Positions 17,777-29,724 are shown, numbered from the stretch's first letter. The stretch: DNA of 64,000 bases from Hyphomicrobium sp. (GCA_019751875.1 JAIEMV010000003.1:62001-126000); one strand, 5' to 3'. The notes: generated by a model from the letters alone, not told the origin. Program-made: numbers and translations.

Positions 17777-17908
17777 TTATGGCGTGGTTGCTGCGTTCGC
17801 CGGTTCCTCGACATCGACGACGGTCGCGTCGGCAAAGACGAAAAGGTAGGCGAGCATCGCAAAAACGCAGATCGCCGCTGCAAACATCATCATGCGCTTT
17901 GTGTGCAT
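17777..17908 (-). CDS. Small single-pass membrane protein
   Basis: This 43-residue protein has a basic N-terminus (MHTKRMMM), one hydrophobic segment (FAAAICVFAMLAYLFVFA) and a short acidic tail. A strong ribosome binding site (GGAAGGGA, about five bases from the ATG) supports translation. I know no function. It lies between the pirin gene and the GFA gene on the same strand, and its stop abuts a hairpin repeat. Confidence 0.6.
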   Translation of the reverse strand: MHTKRMMMFAAAICVFAMLAYLFVFADATVVDVEEPANAATTP

Positions 17909-17967
17909 GTGCGTCCCTTCCGAAAACCTCAGCTTATGAGTGGTGGCCCCACGTGGCAACGCAATGG

Positions 17968-18885
17968 CTAGTCGGGGAGTGGTATGAATTCGGTCGCGTC
18001 GCCCGGCACGGTGTCGAAGCGGCCTAGGCGCCAGTCGGCCTTGGCCTGGTCGATGCGTTCTTTCGACGAGGAGACGAAGTTCCACCAGATGTGGCGAGGC
18101 CCATCCATGGGCTCGCCGCCGACGATCATGAGCCGGGCTTGCGAGACCGCGAGGATGGAGATGCGGTCGCCGGGGCGGAAGACGAGGAGGCGGCCGGGGC
18201 CGAAGGTTTCGCCCGCGATATCGATGTCGCCGGAGACGATGAAGACGCCGCGTTCGTCGTAGTCGGGATCGAGCGGGAGGACGGCGCCGGGTGCGAGAAC
18301 CGCTTCGGCGTAGACGCAATCGTGCGGGAATTGAGCGGGTGAGTTTTCACCGAACATCGACCCCATGATGAGGCGAACGCGCTTGCCCTCGCCCATGATG
18401 CGCGGGAGTTCGCTCTCCGCGTAGTGAATGAAGGCGGGGGCACCTTCCTCGTGTGATTTGGGAAGGGCGGCCCAGGCCTGAATGCCGAAGAGGCGCGGGC
18501 CGGTGGCTTTGATTTCGGGCGCGGTGCGTTCGGAATGAACGATGCCGCGGCCGGCCGTCATCAGGTTGAGTGCGCCGGGGCGAATGGACATCTCGGTGCC
18601 CAAGCTGTCGCGATGCATGATCTCGCCGTCGAAAAGATACGTGACGGTGGAGAGGCCAATGTGGGGATGCGGTCGCACGTCGATGCCTTGACCGATGAGA
18701 AATTCAGCGGGGCCCATCTGATCGAAGAAGATGAAGGGACCGATCATCTGTTTGCCGGCGGCGGGGAGTGCTCGGCGAACTTCGAAGCCGCCGAGGTCGC
18801 GCGCGCGGGGAACGATCACCTGCTCGATCAAGTCGCACGCTTTGGTGTCACCCGGTTTGGGATCGGCATCGGGGAGCCAACTCAT
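17968..18885 (-). CDS. Pirin family protein
   Basis: The 305-residue protein is a bicupin of the pirin family. The metal-binding N-terminal cupin is intact: HPHIGLSTVTYLFDGEIMHRDS (residues 72-94) and the GRGIVHSER motif near residue 115 provide the His and Glu ligands. Bacterial pirins are described as quercetin 2,3-dioxygenases or as regulators of metabolic enzymes; the role here is not evident from context. It appears to be a single-gene unit. Confidence 0.9.
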   Translation of the reverse strand: MSWLPDADPKPGDTKACDLIEQVIVPRARDLGGFEVRRALPAAGKQMIGPFIFFDQMGPAEFLIGQGIDVRPHPHIGLSTVTYLFDGEIMHRDSLGTEMSIRPGALNLMTAGRGIVHSERTAPEIKATGPRLFGIQAWAALPKSHEEGAPAFIHYAESELPRIMGEGKRVRLIMGSMFGENSPAQFPHDCVYAEAVLAPGAVLPLDPDYDERGVFIVSGDIDIAGETFGPGRLLVFRPGDRISILAVSQARLMIVGGEPMDGPRHIWWNFVSSSKERIDQAKADWRLGRFDTVPGDATEFIPLPD

Positions 18886-18963
18886 GCTTACGTCCTTCCT
18901 CTGTCGCGTTCGAAGTACTACGCGGTGCAGGCTGATGAAGGATGAGTTCTACACATCGTTCCA

Positions 18964-19218
18964 TCACAGGACCAGTGCACCAAAGCCGAGCACGACACCG
19001 ATCGCGATGAAGATCCAGAGAACGATGGCGGCTTCCGGTACGCCCATGTAGGCGAGCGTCCCGACGATGAAGATGGCCACTGCCGAACCCCAGAAGATGG
19101 GGTTCTGAGTCTTGGGCCAGACGTTAAAAACCATCTTGCCCGCAATGACCGCGCCGAGTGCGATCAACACCATCAATCCCAAGCGTTTGGGGTCTTGAAA
19201 CACATCTAGCCATTCCAT
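18964..19218 (-). CDS. Small membrane protein, three predicted segments
   Basis: The 84-residue protein has three hydrophobic segments (LGLMVLIALGAVIAGKMVF, IFWGSAVAIFIVGTLAYMG, IVLWIFIAIGVVLGFGALVL). I do not recognise a family. A GAGGGGAT sequence eight bases before the ATG is a good ribosome binding site. Confidence 0.65.
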   Translation of the reverse strand: MEWLDVFQDPKRLGLMVLIALGAVIAGKMVFNVWPKTQNPIFWGSAVAIFIVGTLAYMGVPEAAIVLWIFIAIGVVLGFGALVL

Positions 19219-19345
19219 CGCGTTTTATCCCCTCGAATCCTTAATGGCAGCCTGCCACGAAGCAGCAAACCACTGAAGGCGCGAAAAATCGCTGATTATG
19301 AGAGTAATGTCAGGTATGATGGACACGTTGGACTGGAGATCGAAA

Positions 19346-19702
19346 ATGACAGACTGCAAGCTTCCGCATCACGCCAATCATTCACATCAGCACGGACCCG
19401 GTTGCGGCCATACAGCCGTGAAGCACGGGGACCATGTGGACTACCTGCACGACGGCCATTTGCATCACGTGCATGCCGAACACGTCGACGAGCATACGAT
19501 CGAGGTTTCATCGACCAACCCGAATGCCTGCACGCCGGAGCATACCTGTGCAGGGCACGCGCCGGGCCATGTGCACGGACCTGGATGCGGGCACGAGGCG
19601 ATCCCGCACGGGGACCATGTCGACTACATCGTCGATGGCCATTTGCATCACCCGCATGGGGATCATTGCGATAATCACGGGCCGGTCGAGATCGTCAAGT
19701 AG
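19346..19702 (+). CDS. Histidine-rich metal-binding protein
   Basis: Roughly a quarter of the 118 residues are His, with several Cys and Asp, which suggests binding of zinc, nickel or copper. The sequence contains an internal duplication: HGPGCGHTAVKHGDHVDY (about residues 16-33) is repeated as HGPGCGHEAIPHGDHVDY (about residues 77-94), each followed by a DGHLHH motif. There is no signal peptide or membrane segment, so it is probably cytosolic and may buffer metal. I chose the ATG at 19346, which has GGAG nine bases upstream. A short inverted repeat (ATTA-6-TAAT) lies about 50 bases before it and could be an operator. Confidence 0.75.
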   Translation: MTDCKLPHHANHSHQHGPGCGHTAVKHGDHVDYLHDGHLHHVHAEHVDEHTIEVSSTNPNACTPEHTCAGHAPGHVHGPGCGHEAIPHGDHVDYIVDGHLHHPHGDHCDNHGPVEIVK

Positions 19703-19869
19703 CGCACCGTATGCACTCGTTCCGCGCCGGCCGTGAAGAAAACACAGGCGGACTGCTCATCTAATTGGCAGGACCATATCGAGGACAGCCGCTAAGCTCG
19801 CGCGCGTTCAGAAGAAGCGCGTGGCGGCCGTCTGGTCTGCTTCGGCGCCGAACATGTGGAGGCGCCGAG

Positions 19870-22041
19870 ATGATGCCTTTGACCCCGCTCTCTCAGATCT
19901 GCGTTCCGCAGGCTGCACCGGACGAGACGTACAAGATCGTGCTTTTCGACCGCGCCTTTGAATTTCGCGGTTTGAAGCATCTCCTGGGAGCGGCGGATTA
20001 CGACAAGGCGGGTGAGCGGCTGGCGGGGCTCGCCGCGAAGGATGAGGTGGAGCGCGAGGCGGCGCGGAAAATCCTCTCCGGGCTCACATTGCAGCATATC
20101 TACGATCACCCGCTGGTGTCGGACAGCGGTGGCATCGATGATGTGATGCGGGTCAACTACGACATCGACCATGACGTGTTCGCAGATCTCGCGCCGCTGA
20201 CGTGCGGGGCGGTCAAGGACCGGTTGCTCAAGGCAAAGCCGGCGGAAGCCAAGCGGATCGGACGCGGGCTGACGGGCGTCATGGCGGCAGCCATCGCCAA
20301 GCTCATGGACGTGCATGAACTGATCTATGCCGCGCGCAAGTTGAAGCGCAGCGGGAAGGCGCGGACGGAGGTCGGGCTTGCAGGTACGCTGTCGTCGCGG
20401 TTGCAGCCCAATCACCCGACCGACGATCTGACGGCCGTGACGGCGCTCGTCTATACGGGGCTTTCGATGGGTGCGGGCGATGCGCTGATCGGGCTCAACC
20501 CTGCGGTCGATACGGTCGACAATGTCGAGAAAATTCTGCGCCACCTCGACAGGCTGCGGCGCGAGACCGGAGCGCCGACGCAGATCTGCGTGCTGTCGCA
20601 CGTGAAGACGCAGATGGCGTGCCTGGAGCGCGGCGCGCCGGTTGAAATCATGTTCCAGTCGCTGGCGGGTACGGATCGCACGCTGACCGAAGAATTCGAT
20701 GTGACGGTGGACGTCTTGGACGAGGCGTACCGCTTGATGGCGGCGAAGGGGCCGCTTGGTACGCAGGCGCGGCAGTTCATGTACTTCGAGACGGGGCAGG
20801 GGAGCGAACTCACCTACGGCAAGCACAACGGCATCGACATGACTACGGCGGAAGCGCTCTGCTACGGGCTCGCGCGGCGGTACGATCCATTCATGGTCAA
20901 CAACGTGACCGGGTTCATCGGGCCGGAAACGCATCGCACGAATTTCGAGATGATCGTCTCGAACCTGCAGGATCATTTCATGGGCAAGCTGCTCGGCCTG
21001 CCGATGGGGATGGCACCCTGTTATACGCTCCATTCCGAGATCACGATGGAGGGTCAGCAGATCGCGACGGAGCTTCTGACCGCTGCGGGATCGAACTATT
21101 TCATGGATGTCTATCTCGGCGTCGATCGCATGCTCGCCTATTTCGATACGGCCGGCCACGACGACCAGACGATGCGGGAGGTGCATGGCCTGAGACCCGC
21201 ACCGGAGTATCTCGCGTGGGCGATGGCGCGTGACATCTTCGTCGAGACCGAGGACGGGGAGATCGAGCGTGGGCCGAACTGGGGCAACCCGAGCATCTTC
21301 TGTGACAGTGCGGAGTCGTTCGCAAAGCTCGTGGCGAAGGTGCCGGCGGCTTATGGATTTGAGAATGCGGGGCCGAGGCCGGCGGATCGGGTGTCGCGCG
21401 AGGTCAAGGCTAACCTCGCGGTCGCGCGGGAGGCGATCTACGCGGAGGTAGAGCCGCAGTATCTGGGACGGGTGGAGTTCCGGCGCGTGGCCACGTCAGC
21501 CGCGAGCAAGGCCGCGCATCTCAACGATCCGGAGAAGGGTGCGCGCATTGCCGAAACGTCGCGGGCAGAGTTGAAGCCCGAAGCGGCGGATGTGCAGATT
21601 ATCGTGTCGGACGGGCTCAGCGCGGAAGCCGTGCATCACAATATCCCGGATCTCTTGCCCGTGTTGTCAGCCGCGCTCACGAAGAACGGATTCAGTGTCG
21701 GACGTCCGATCCTGGCGCCTTATGGGCGGGTCAAGCTTGCGGAAGACATTGGAAACGCGCTGACGCCGAAGCTTGTTATCACATTGATCGGCGAGAGACC
21801 GGGCGGAGATGCCATTGCGTCGCGCAGTTTGTCCGCGTACATGGCCTACCGCGTGCCCGAAGCGGGTGCGGATCAGCGCTACGAATATTCCGTGATTTCC
21901 AACATTTATAGTGGCGGGCTTCCGCCGGCGGACGCTGGTGCACAGATTGCGGAACGCGCGCGGGAGATTCTGACTTACAAGGCGGCGGGAAACAGGCTGG
22001 AGACGATACTATCCGCAAACGGGAGCGGGGCTGCTGCATGA
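19870..22041 (+). CDS. eutBC: Ethanolamine ammonia-lyase, EutB-EutC fusion
   Basis: The 723-residue protein joins both subunits of adenosylcobalamin-dependent ethanolamine ammonia-lyase, which converts ethanolamine to acetaldehyde and ammonia. Residues 1 to about 477 are EutB, with SSRLQPNHPTDDL, YFETGQGSELTYG, YDPFMVNNVTGFIGPE and LEDHFMGK-like QDHFMGKLLGLPMG. A linker of about 70 residues follows. Residues from about 550 are EutC, with VQIIVSDGLSAEAV, PYGRVKLAEDIG, LIGERPGGDAIASRSLS and the cobalamin-site motif SNIYSGGLPPADA. In E. coli and many others these are separate genes. The frame is continuous. The ATG at 19870 follows GGAGG. No eutA reactivase, aldehyde dehydrogenase or microcompartment gene is nearby. 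Confidence 0.93.
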   Translation: MMPLTPLSQICVPQAAPDETYKIVLFDRAFEFRGLKHLLGAADYDKAGERLAGLAAKDEVEREAARKILSGLTLQHIYDHPLVSDSGGIDDVMRVNYDIDHDVFADLAPLTCGAVKDRLLKAKPAEAKRIGRGLTGVMAAAIAKLMDVHELIYAARKLKRSGKARTEVGLAGTLSSRLQPNHPTDDLTAVTALVYTGLSMGAGDALIGLNPAVDTVDNVEKILRHLDRLRRETGAPTQICVLSHVKTQMACLERGAPVEIMFQSLAGTDRTLTEEFDVTVDVLDEAYRLMAAKGPLGTQARQFMYFETGQGSELTYGKHNGIDMTTAEALCYGLARRYDPFMVNNVTGFIGPETHRTNFEMIVSNLQDHFMGKLLGLPMGMAPCYTLHSEITMEGQQIATELLTAAGSNYFMDVYLGVDRMLAYFDTAGHDDQTMREVHGLRPAPEYLAWAMARDIFVETEDGEIERGPNWGNPSIFCDSAESFAKLVAKVPAAYGFENAGPRPADRVSREVKANLAVAREAIYAEVEPQYLGRVEFRRVATSAASKAAHLNDPEKGARIAETSRAELKPEAADVQIIVSDGLSAEAVHHNIPDLLPVLSAALTKNGFSVGRPILAPYGRVKLAEDIGNALTPKLVITLIGERPGGDAIASRSLSAYMAYRVPEAGADQRYEYSVISNIYSGGLPPADAGAQIAERAREILTYKAAGNRLETILSANGSGAAA

Positions 22042-22209
22042 CGGTCTGTCGTACGCACATCCGAACTATGTTCTTAAGTCGTAATCATCATCGTTCAGTT
22101 TTTTTGTCGCATGACGCCCCGCGATGCCGTTCTCGACGTATAACTTGCGCCCGGGGGGTAACTGATGCTCGCGCGGAATGACCGTCGCGATCCCAATGGG
22201 AGTTGATCC

Positions 22210-23598
22210 GTGACACAAGCTGCCTTGAACGCGCGTGATATGCGCGACTCCAGCCGCAATCGTGCGGGCCGCATCACCCCCGGCGAAATGGAAGCCTTCA
22301 AGGCGCGTGATAACTGGACCAACTGGCGCTACCTCGCGCTGAATTGGTTCGTCATTGCGGGCACGTTGTTCCTTGCCATCTGGGGCGAAAGCCAGTTGAG
22401 GGCGATGGGCTACGGGTGGGAAGCGATCCTGCCGCTGGCCATCGTTGCGATCATCGTGATGGGCGCATCGCAGCATCAGTTGGGCGGCGCCATTCACGAG
22501 GGGACGCATTATCAGCTGTTTGCCAACCGCACGCTGAATGAAGTCGCGTCGGATTGGTTTGCCGGGTTCCCCATCTACACCTCGACGCATCACTACCGCC
22601 TGCACCACATGGCGCATCATCAGTTCGTCAACGATCCGGAGCGCGATCCGATCTTCGGGCAGGCGGACGAGAGCGGGCACTGGCTCGATTTTCCACTGAC
22701 GCATGTGGAGTTGGTGAAGGGGCTGGTGCGGCTCTTATGGATCCCGAACCTCGTGAAGTATACGGTCGCGCGGGCTCGCTATAGCGCGCTGGGTCTGGGC
22801 AAGAACCCGTATGGTGACCCGAACCGGCCGGGGCATCCGGCGGCGCAGTCGGTGGGCATTCTGTTCGCGGCTCTGGTTCCGGCGGTTCTCATCGGCATGA
22901 TGCTTGCGGGCTTTGGCGCGACAGCCGTGATGGGCACCTTCTTCGCGATGTGGGCCGCAACGGTCTTGTTCTATGCCGTCATTCCGGAGGACTGGTTCGC
23001 ATCGGGCCGCGTGGAGCCGGTGCTTTCACATCGTGTCGGTTCGATCGCGCGTGTGTCGTTCATGGCGATCGTCTATGGCTCGCTGACGGCGATCGATCTC
23101 ACGGGATATGAGAAGGCGTGGATGTACTACGGCCTCTATTGGGTCGTGCCGCTCTTTACGACGTTCCCGGTGTTCATGATTTTCCGGGAGTGGATCCAGC
23201 ACGGGAATGCGGATCGCGGGCGGTACACGAACTCGCGCGTGATCCTCACGGGGCCGCTGTTCCGCTACGCGGTGCTGCCGTGGGGGATGGAGTATCACCA
23301 GCCGCACCACCTGATGGCGACGGTTCCGCACTACAAGCTGCGCCGGTTCCATGAGCGCCTGTTGCAGGACGCGGAGTACGCCGAGAAGGCACAGATCGTC
23401 GAAGGTCTCTATGGCCGCATGACGGAGGGCAAGCCGACGGCATTTGGCGTGCTGTTGAAGGAGCACGCGCCGAAGACGCGCGAAGCGGTGCACGTGGACG
23501 AGACGGTGCTCGAGCGCGCAGACCTCAGCGATCCTGCGGCGCTGGAGCGGGAGAAGGCGGAGTCGCTCAAGGCTGAACGTAAAGACGCGGCGGAGTAG
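22210..23598 (+). CDS. Membrane fatty acid desaturase-like protein
   Basis: The 462-residue integral membrane di-iron protein has the three His boxes of the fatty acid desaturase/hydroxylase superfamily: HEGTH (about residue 97), HHMAHH (about residue 133) and HQPHH (about residue 363). About four membrane segments separate them, and the C-terminus is a charged tail. The substrate cannot be told from sequence; lipid or carotenoid modification is possible. The start is GTG at 22210 with GGGAG about eight bases upstream; an ATG at 22240 is an alternative. Confidence 0.85.
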   Translation: MTQAALNARDMRDSSRNRAGRITPGEMEAFKARDNWTNWRYLALNWFVIAGTLFLAIWGESQLRAMGYGWEAILPLAIVAIIVMGASQHQLGGAIHEGTHYQLFANRTLNEVASDWFAGFPIYTSTHHYRLHHMAHHQFVNDPERDPIFGQADESGHWLDFPLTHVELVKGLVRLLWIPNLVKYTVARARYSALGLGKNPYGDPNRPGHPAAQSVGILFAALVPAVLIGMMLAGFGATAVMGTFFAMWAATVLFYAVIPEDWFASGRVEPVLSHRVGSIARVSFMAIVYGSLTAIDLTGYEKAWMYYGLYWVVPLFTTFPVFMIFREWIQHGNADRGRYTNSRVILTGPLFRYAVLPWGMEYHQPHHLMATVPHYKLRRFHERLLQDAEYAEKAQIVEGLYGRMTEGKPTAFGVLLKEHAPKTREAVHVDETVLERADLSDPAALEREKAESLKAERKDAAE

Positions 23599-23908
23599 GC
23601 TTGGGCGGCTGCATTTGTAGCGAGGTTGGGCGGCCGTTCTACGCACCTGATATGAAAACCCGTGCGTTGATACTCTCCCTTCCACGCCACGCTGCCGACT
23701 CTATGTGAGCGTGTCGAGTGATCTGCCGGTTCGAATGAGTCAGCATGCGAACGGACTTGTTGCCGGCTTCACCTACAGATACAGCGTCAATCGTCTTGTC
23801 TATTACGAGATGCATGTTCCCATGTTTGACGCGATTGCGCGCGAGCTTGCCTGGTCCCCGCCTTCGCGGGGATGACGGTTGGGAAGGGAGCGCGCTGGGC
23901 GATTGGCC
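23599..23908. other. Gene-free region with a palindromic repeat
   Basis: This 310-base gap lies between two convergent genes. It holds TCCCCGC-CTTC-GCGGGGA (23855-23872), followed by TGACGG. That palindrome resembles short repeats scattered between genes in many alphaproteobacteria, and it could terminate either gene. I see no reading frame of interest and no other site. Confidence 0.5.
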
Positions 23909-26071
<2,163 letters not shown>

Positions 26072-26177
26072 GTTGATCTCTGACGGAGGCTCTTCTCGTA
26101 GGCTTTGGTAGCATACAAGACACGCAGAAGGCGATGCGGCGAACATCGCCCCGGACGGCTCGCGGGAGGGCGGTGCA

Positions 26178-26936
26178 ATGGTGGTGGTAGCGAAACCGCT
26201 CAGGCTTTTCAACACGGTAGCTGGTGGCGTGTGCGCCATCGCGCTAGGGATGGGGGTGCCTTGCCCAGGGTGGGCGGCTTCCGGTGAGGATGTGCCGGTG
26301 CGCGAAGCTCCGTCGCCCGAGCCGGTTCTGAAGCTGGAAGCCCCCGATGGGCACTGCGCCTATGACACGGCGGAAGCTCAAAAAGCAGGCTATGCGACGG
26401 GCTTCGAGCCGGGGCTGAAATCGGGAACGGAACTGATGGCGCTGTATGTGCCGTGTGCGTCCTTGGACGCGGCGCGGTCGGGCGCTGCCGAGTGGCTGCC
26501 GGAGTGGGTGGCGATTGAAAAGAACATCGTGACATATCCGAGCGACGATGATCGCAGCCTGGGGACGGCCGGCGCGGTGGCGCAGCTTTGCCAGGACGCG
26601 CAGTCGGCGCAGTGGGGGCATCCACGCTACGACGGGGCAGATTTTGCCGAGATGGTGAAGACCGCAAACGCCAAGCTCTCCTTCGAGAAGCCGGAGATCT
26701 TTCTCGGCGTGATCGGAGAGGACGAACACGCCTGCTATCTGTCGTCGTTGAGGATCGTGTTCTCGCCGTCGGGCAAGCCGCTGCGATTTTTGAACGTGAC
26801 GGCGTTCATGCAGGCAGGCGACCGGTGGGTGACGCAGTCGATCCGGCGTGAACTGGCGGAAACGCGCGAAAGTGCGCAGGCCGTGCTGGCGTCGGCAAAG
26901 AAGGGCTCGAAGTTGTTTTCGGACAAGAACCGCTGA
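26178..26936 (+). CDS. Secreted protein of unknown function
   Basis: The 252-residue protein has an N-terminal signal peptide ([20 protein letters not shown], cleavage likely after WAA). I do not recognise the mature domain; it contains four or five cysteines ([28 protein letters not shown]) that could form disulfides. It lies divergently from mutB and between the two mutase genes, on the opposite strand, so it interrupts what is often an operon. It converges with the Uma2 gene, ten bases apart. Confidence 0.7.
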   Translation: MVVVAKPLRLFNTVAGGVCAIALGMGVPCPGWAASGEDVPVREAPSPEPVLKLEAPDGHCAYDTAEAQKAGYATGFEPGLKSGTELMALYVPCASLDAARSGAAEWLPEWVAIEKNIVTYPSDDDRSLGTAGAVAQLCQDAQSAQWGHPRYDGADFAEMVKTANAKLSFEKPEIFLGVIGEDEHACYLSSLRIVFSPSGKPLRFLNVTAFMQAGDRWVTQSIRRELAETRESAQAVLASAKKGSKLFSDKNR

Positions 26937-26945
26937 CGGCGGCAC

Positions 26946-27527
26946 TCAGAGGAGATGGGTGCCGGAATAGATGTCGGCGACATCTAAGTTCGCCTCGATC
27001 GACATCAGCTTGATCGCCCCGGACTGAGCCCGTTCGTCGGGTTCCGTGGGCCAGCCGCCTTCGGGCAGTTTGCGGTAGATTTCGACGAGAACGCGTTCGC
27101 TGTCGACGACCATGATCTCGGCGAGCGACGGGATGGTCGCGCAAGCGCGGATGCTTTCCCAGGTTTCGCGCAGGTTGCTGGGGGAGAGGACTTCGATGAT
27201 CAGAACGGGGTCGGGAAATACCTTGCCGGGAGGCGAGGTTTGGCACGTCACCGAGAGGTCAGGCGCGCGGATGTTGTCGTTGGCGTGGAACCGAGGAACG
27301 ATGGGAGCTTCGGTGCCGACGCGGCATGGACGCTTGGTGGCGCGAAGATGTTGCCAAATCAATCCGGCCAAATTGGCCTGTATGAGAGCATGCGTGCCGC
27401 TGGCCGGGGACATGGCGCGGACTTCGCCGTTGATCAACTCGAGCTTTCCCACAAATCCCCCGCCGTCCCAATCGAGGAACTCGGCCACGGACATCCGTGG
27501 CAGGGATTTTGGGGCCGTGGTCGTCAA
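26946..27527 (-). CDS. Uma2 family protein (DUF820, PD-(D/E)XK nuclease fold)
   Basis: The 193-residue protein belongs to the Uma2 family, which has a restriction endonuclease-like fold. The family landmarks are SVAEFLDWD, KLELINGEVRAMSP (with the active-site Glu), a central PDLSV and DPVLIIEVLSPS, where Asp and Glu-Val form the PD-ExV-like core. It is translationally coupled to mutA: the TTG start overlaps the mutA TGA by four bases, and AGGAG precedes it. An internal ATG at 27494 is an alternative. Its biological role is unknown; the family is abundant in cyanobacteria. Confidence 0.87.
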   Translation of the reverse strand: MTTTAPKSLPRMSVAEFLDWDGGGFVGKLELINGEVRAMSPASGTHALIQANLAGLIWQHLRATKRPCRVGTEAPIVPRFHANDNIRAPDLSVTCQTSPPGKVFPDPVLIIEVLSPSNLRETWESIRACATIPSLAEIMVVDSERVLVEIYRKLPEGGWPTEPDERAQSGAIKLMSIEANLDVADIYSGTHLL

Positions 27528-29425
27528 CCGAGCTTCTCCTGCAGGTCGCGCAGTACCGTAACGGCATCTTGCCCTGCAAACAGGAACTGGTCCACACCCG
27601 CGGACTTGAGGGCGGCTTCGCGATCGCCGGGGCGGCCGGCCATCAGGACGAGCCTGGCGCCGCCCGCTTTGAGGGCCTTGGCGGTGGCTTCGGCGTGTTC
27701 GGCGTTGATAGCGTCGGAGGAGCAGATGCAGGCGGCGTCAAGACCAGAAGCCTTGAAGGCGGCGGCGGCGGCTTCGGCATTCGGGTAGCCGTCGCTCATG
27801 TCGGCCGCGATGCCGCCGGCCGCGAGATAGTTCTTGATCCACGTCGAGCGGACGTTGTGGTCGACGACCTGACCGAGGCTCGCGAGGAACACGGCAAAAG
27901 GCTTGCCGGCTTTTGCGGCGCGGGCGTCGGCGGCGTCGCGTAAGGCCTCAAACGGCTCGCCGAGGCGGGACATCTTGAGCGGAGCCACCGTGACAGCGGG
28001 GGTTGTCTTCGCCGGCGGCGTGTGCGGCCACGGCTTCGGCGCGATGCCGTCGTCACCGAGAATCGGGAAGGCTGAGACGCCGGTCAGTTCGGCGCGACCG
28101 GTCGCGATCGCCTTGGCCTTGGCTTCGGCGCTTTTGGCGATTTCTGCCTGGACGTAGCCCGACTGAAGCGCGGCGGCGATGCCGCCCTGTTTCTCGATGT
28201 CCTGGAACAGCGACCATGCCTTCTGGGCGAGGTCCTCAGTGAGCTTTTCGACATACCAGGAGCCGCCGGCCGGATCGACGACGCGGCCGAGATTGCTCTC
28301 CTCCTGGCAGACGATCTGGATGTTGCGGGCGACGCGGCGGGCGAAGCTGTCGGTCTCTCCGAGCGGGAACGTGAACGGCAACACGGTGATGCTGTCGGCG
28401 CCGCCGAGCGCGCCGCCGGCACAGGCAATCGCGGTGCGGATGATATTGGTCCAGGGGTCGCGCTTGGCGAGCATGCGCCAGGAGGTCACGACCTGGAGCG
28501 TGACTTTTGTTGCGGCCTCGCCCGCACCCGAGGCCTCGGCGATGCGCCAGATCAGGCGGCGCGCGGCGCGCAGCTTGGCGATGTCGAGGAACTGGTCGGC
28601 GTCGACGGCGAGCGTGACAGCGATCTTGGGCAGCGCATCGGCGGGTGCGATGCCGGCTTTGTCGGCGGCGCGCAGGTAGGCGACGACGGTCGAGAGCATC
28701 GCGGCCAATTCCTGCGCCTCCGTTGCGCCGGCGCAGTGGTAGGCGTGGCCATCGGAGGTGAGCGCCGTGACGCCGGGCATGTCCTCGGCAGCTATGATGA
28801 GAGCGGCAGCGTCGGCGAGCGCTGCATCGACCGGCTTGGAGAGCGCTCCGAACACAGCCAGCGTGCCGAGGGGATCGAAACCGAAACCGCCACGGCGCCT
28901 GACGGGGGCGAGGCCATGCTTTTCCCAGACGGCGATGAGCGCTTTGGCTGCATCGGGCGTGTTCCCGTGGGCGATCAGCGTGACGGGGCAGATATCGAGA
29001 AGGACGCCGTCGAGCGCCGCTATGAGGGCGTCGACGGTGGCAGGCAGTCCATTGCCGCCACCAATCTCGAGCGCGATCGACGTCGTGCCGCCGTTGAGGT
29101 CGTCAAGAATGGCGGCGTTGACCGCCTTGGCGTCGGTGCCCGAGTGGAATTGGCGGATATCCCAGCCCAGGGGGTTGGAGTCGACGTGGGTGCCGCGCGT
29201 CAGGGGGCCCACACCGATGGTAGCGCCCGCGTAGGGGAGAACATCGGCCGGCGTGTAGATCGGTTCGATGCGCAGGCCGTCCGCGGTCTTGGAGACCATC
29301 TTCTTTTCGAAGTCGGCCCCCTTGATGGCCTTGTCAACGAGGGCGAGCCACGCGTCGCGCGTGGCTGGCGTGAAGCCGGTGGCCAGCGGCAGGACGGGCG
29401 CATCTGTCGAGGTGGGGACGGTCAT
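27524..29425 (-). CDS. mutA: Methylmalonyl-CoA mutase, small subunit
   Basis: This is the non-catalytic partner of the heterodimeric mutase. The 633-residue protein aligns with the large subunit over the barrel (VDSNPLGWDIRQ; VVDPAGGSWYVEKLTEDLAQKAW) and has a C-terminal B12-fold domain. That domain lacks the DxHxxG cobalt-ligand motif, which is expected of this subunit. The stop overlaps the start of the Uma2 gene. It is divergent from the HerA-like gene, with a 280-base gap at 29426-29706 in which I see no gene. Confidence 0.93.
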   Translation of the reverse strand: MTVPTSTDAPVLPLATGFTPATRDAWLALVDKAIKGADFEKKMVSKTADGLRIEPIYTPADVLPYAGATIGVGPLTRGTHVDSNPLGWDIRQFHSGTDAKAVNAAILDDLNGGTTSIALEIGGGNGLPATVDALIAALDGVLLDICPVTLIAHGNTPDAAKALIAVWEKHGLAPVRRRGGFGFDPLGTLAVFGALSKPVDAALADAAALIIAAEDMPGVTALTSDGHAYHCAGATEAQELAAMLSTVVAYLRAADKAGIAPADALPKIAVTLAVDADQFLDIAKLRAARRLIWRIAEASGAGEAATKVTLQVVTSWRMLAKRDPWTNIIRTAIACAGGALGGADSITVLPFTFPLGETDSFARRVARNIQIVCQEESNLGRVVDPAGGSWYVEKLTEDLAQKAWSLFQDIEKQGGIAAALQSGYVQAEIAKSAEAKAKAIATGRAELTGVSAFPILGDDGIAPKPWPHTPPAKTTPAVTVAPLKMSRLGEPFEALRDAADARAAKAGKPFAVFLASLGQVVDHNVRSTWIKNYLAAGGIAADMSDGYPNAEAAAAAFKASGLDAACICSSDAINAEHAEATAKALKAGGARLVLMAGRPGDREAALKSAGVDQFLFAGQDAVTVLRDLQEKLG

Positions 29426-29724
29426 AGGCGGCGGTCCATCTATGGGGGGCGCGTGCGCAACTGGCGGCGCGTCAGGCCCGTCTCATTCTTGCGCTGTCTA
29501 TAGGGGCAAGCTGCGGGTTCTGCATTCAAAAAACGGTCACATGCGCTCCGGCTTGACGCCGCAGCGGCGGGACTCGGCTGAGCGTTGGTGAGCCATGCAA
29601 CCAGGGTTTGCAATGCGGGGGGCGGCGTGCCAAGAGGATTCCCAATTCTGGCCCACGCGAGTCGATCGTCTATCGGCGAGCGGGTCCGCGGATGTGAGCC
29701 CTTGGAATGCGGAGCGGCGACCCC

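Noticed and set aside
19703-19869. Cobalamin riboswitch before the EutB-EutC gene
   Set aside because: It was looked for because the enzyme uses adenosylcobalamin, but the 167-base gap has no B12 box or matching stems.
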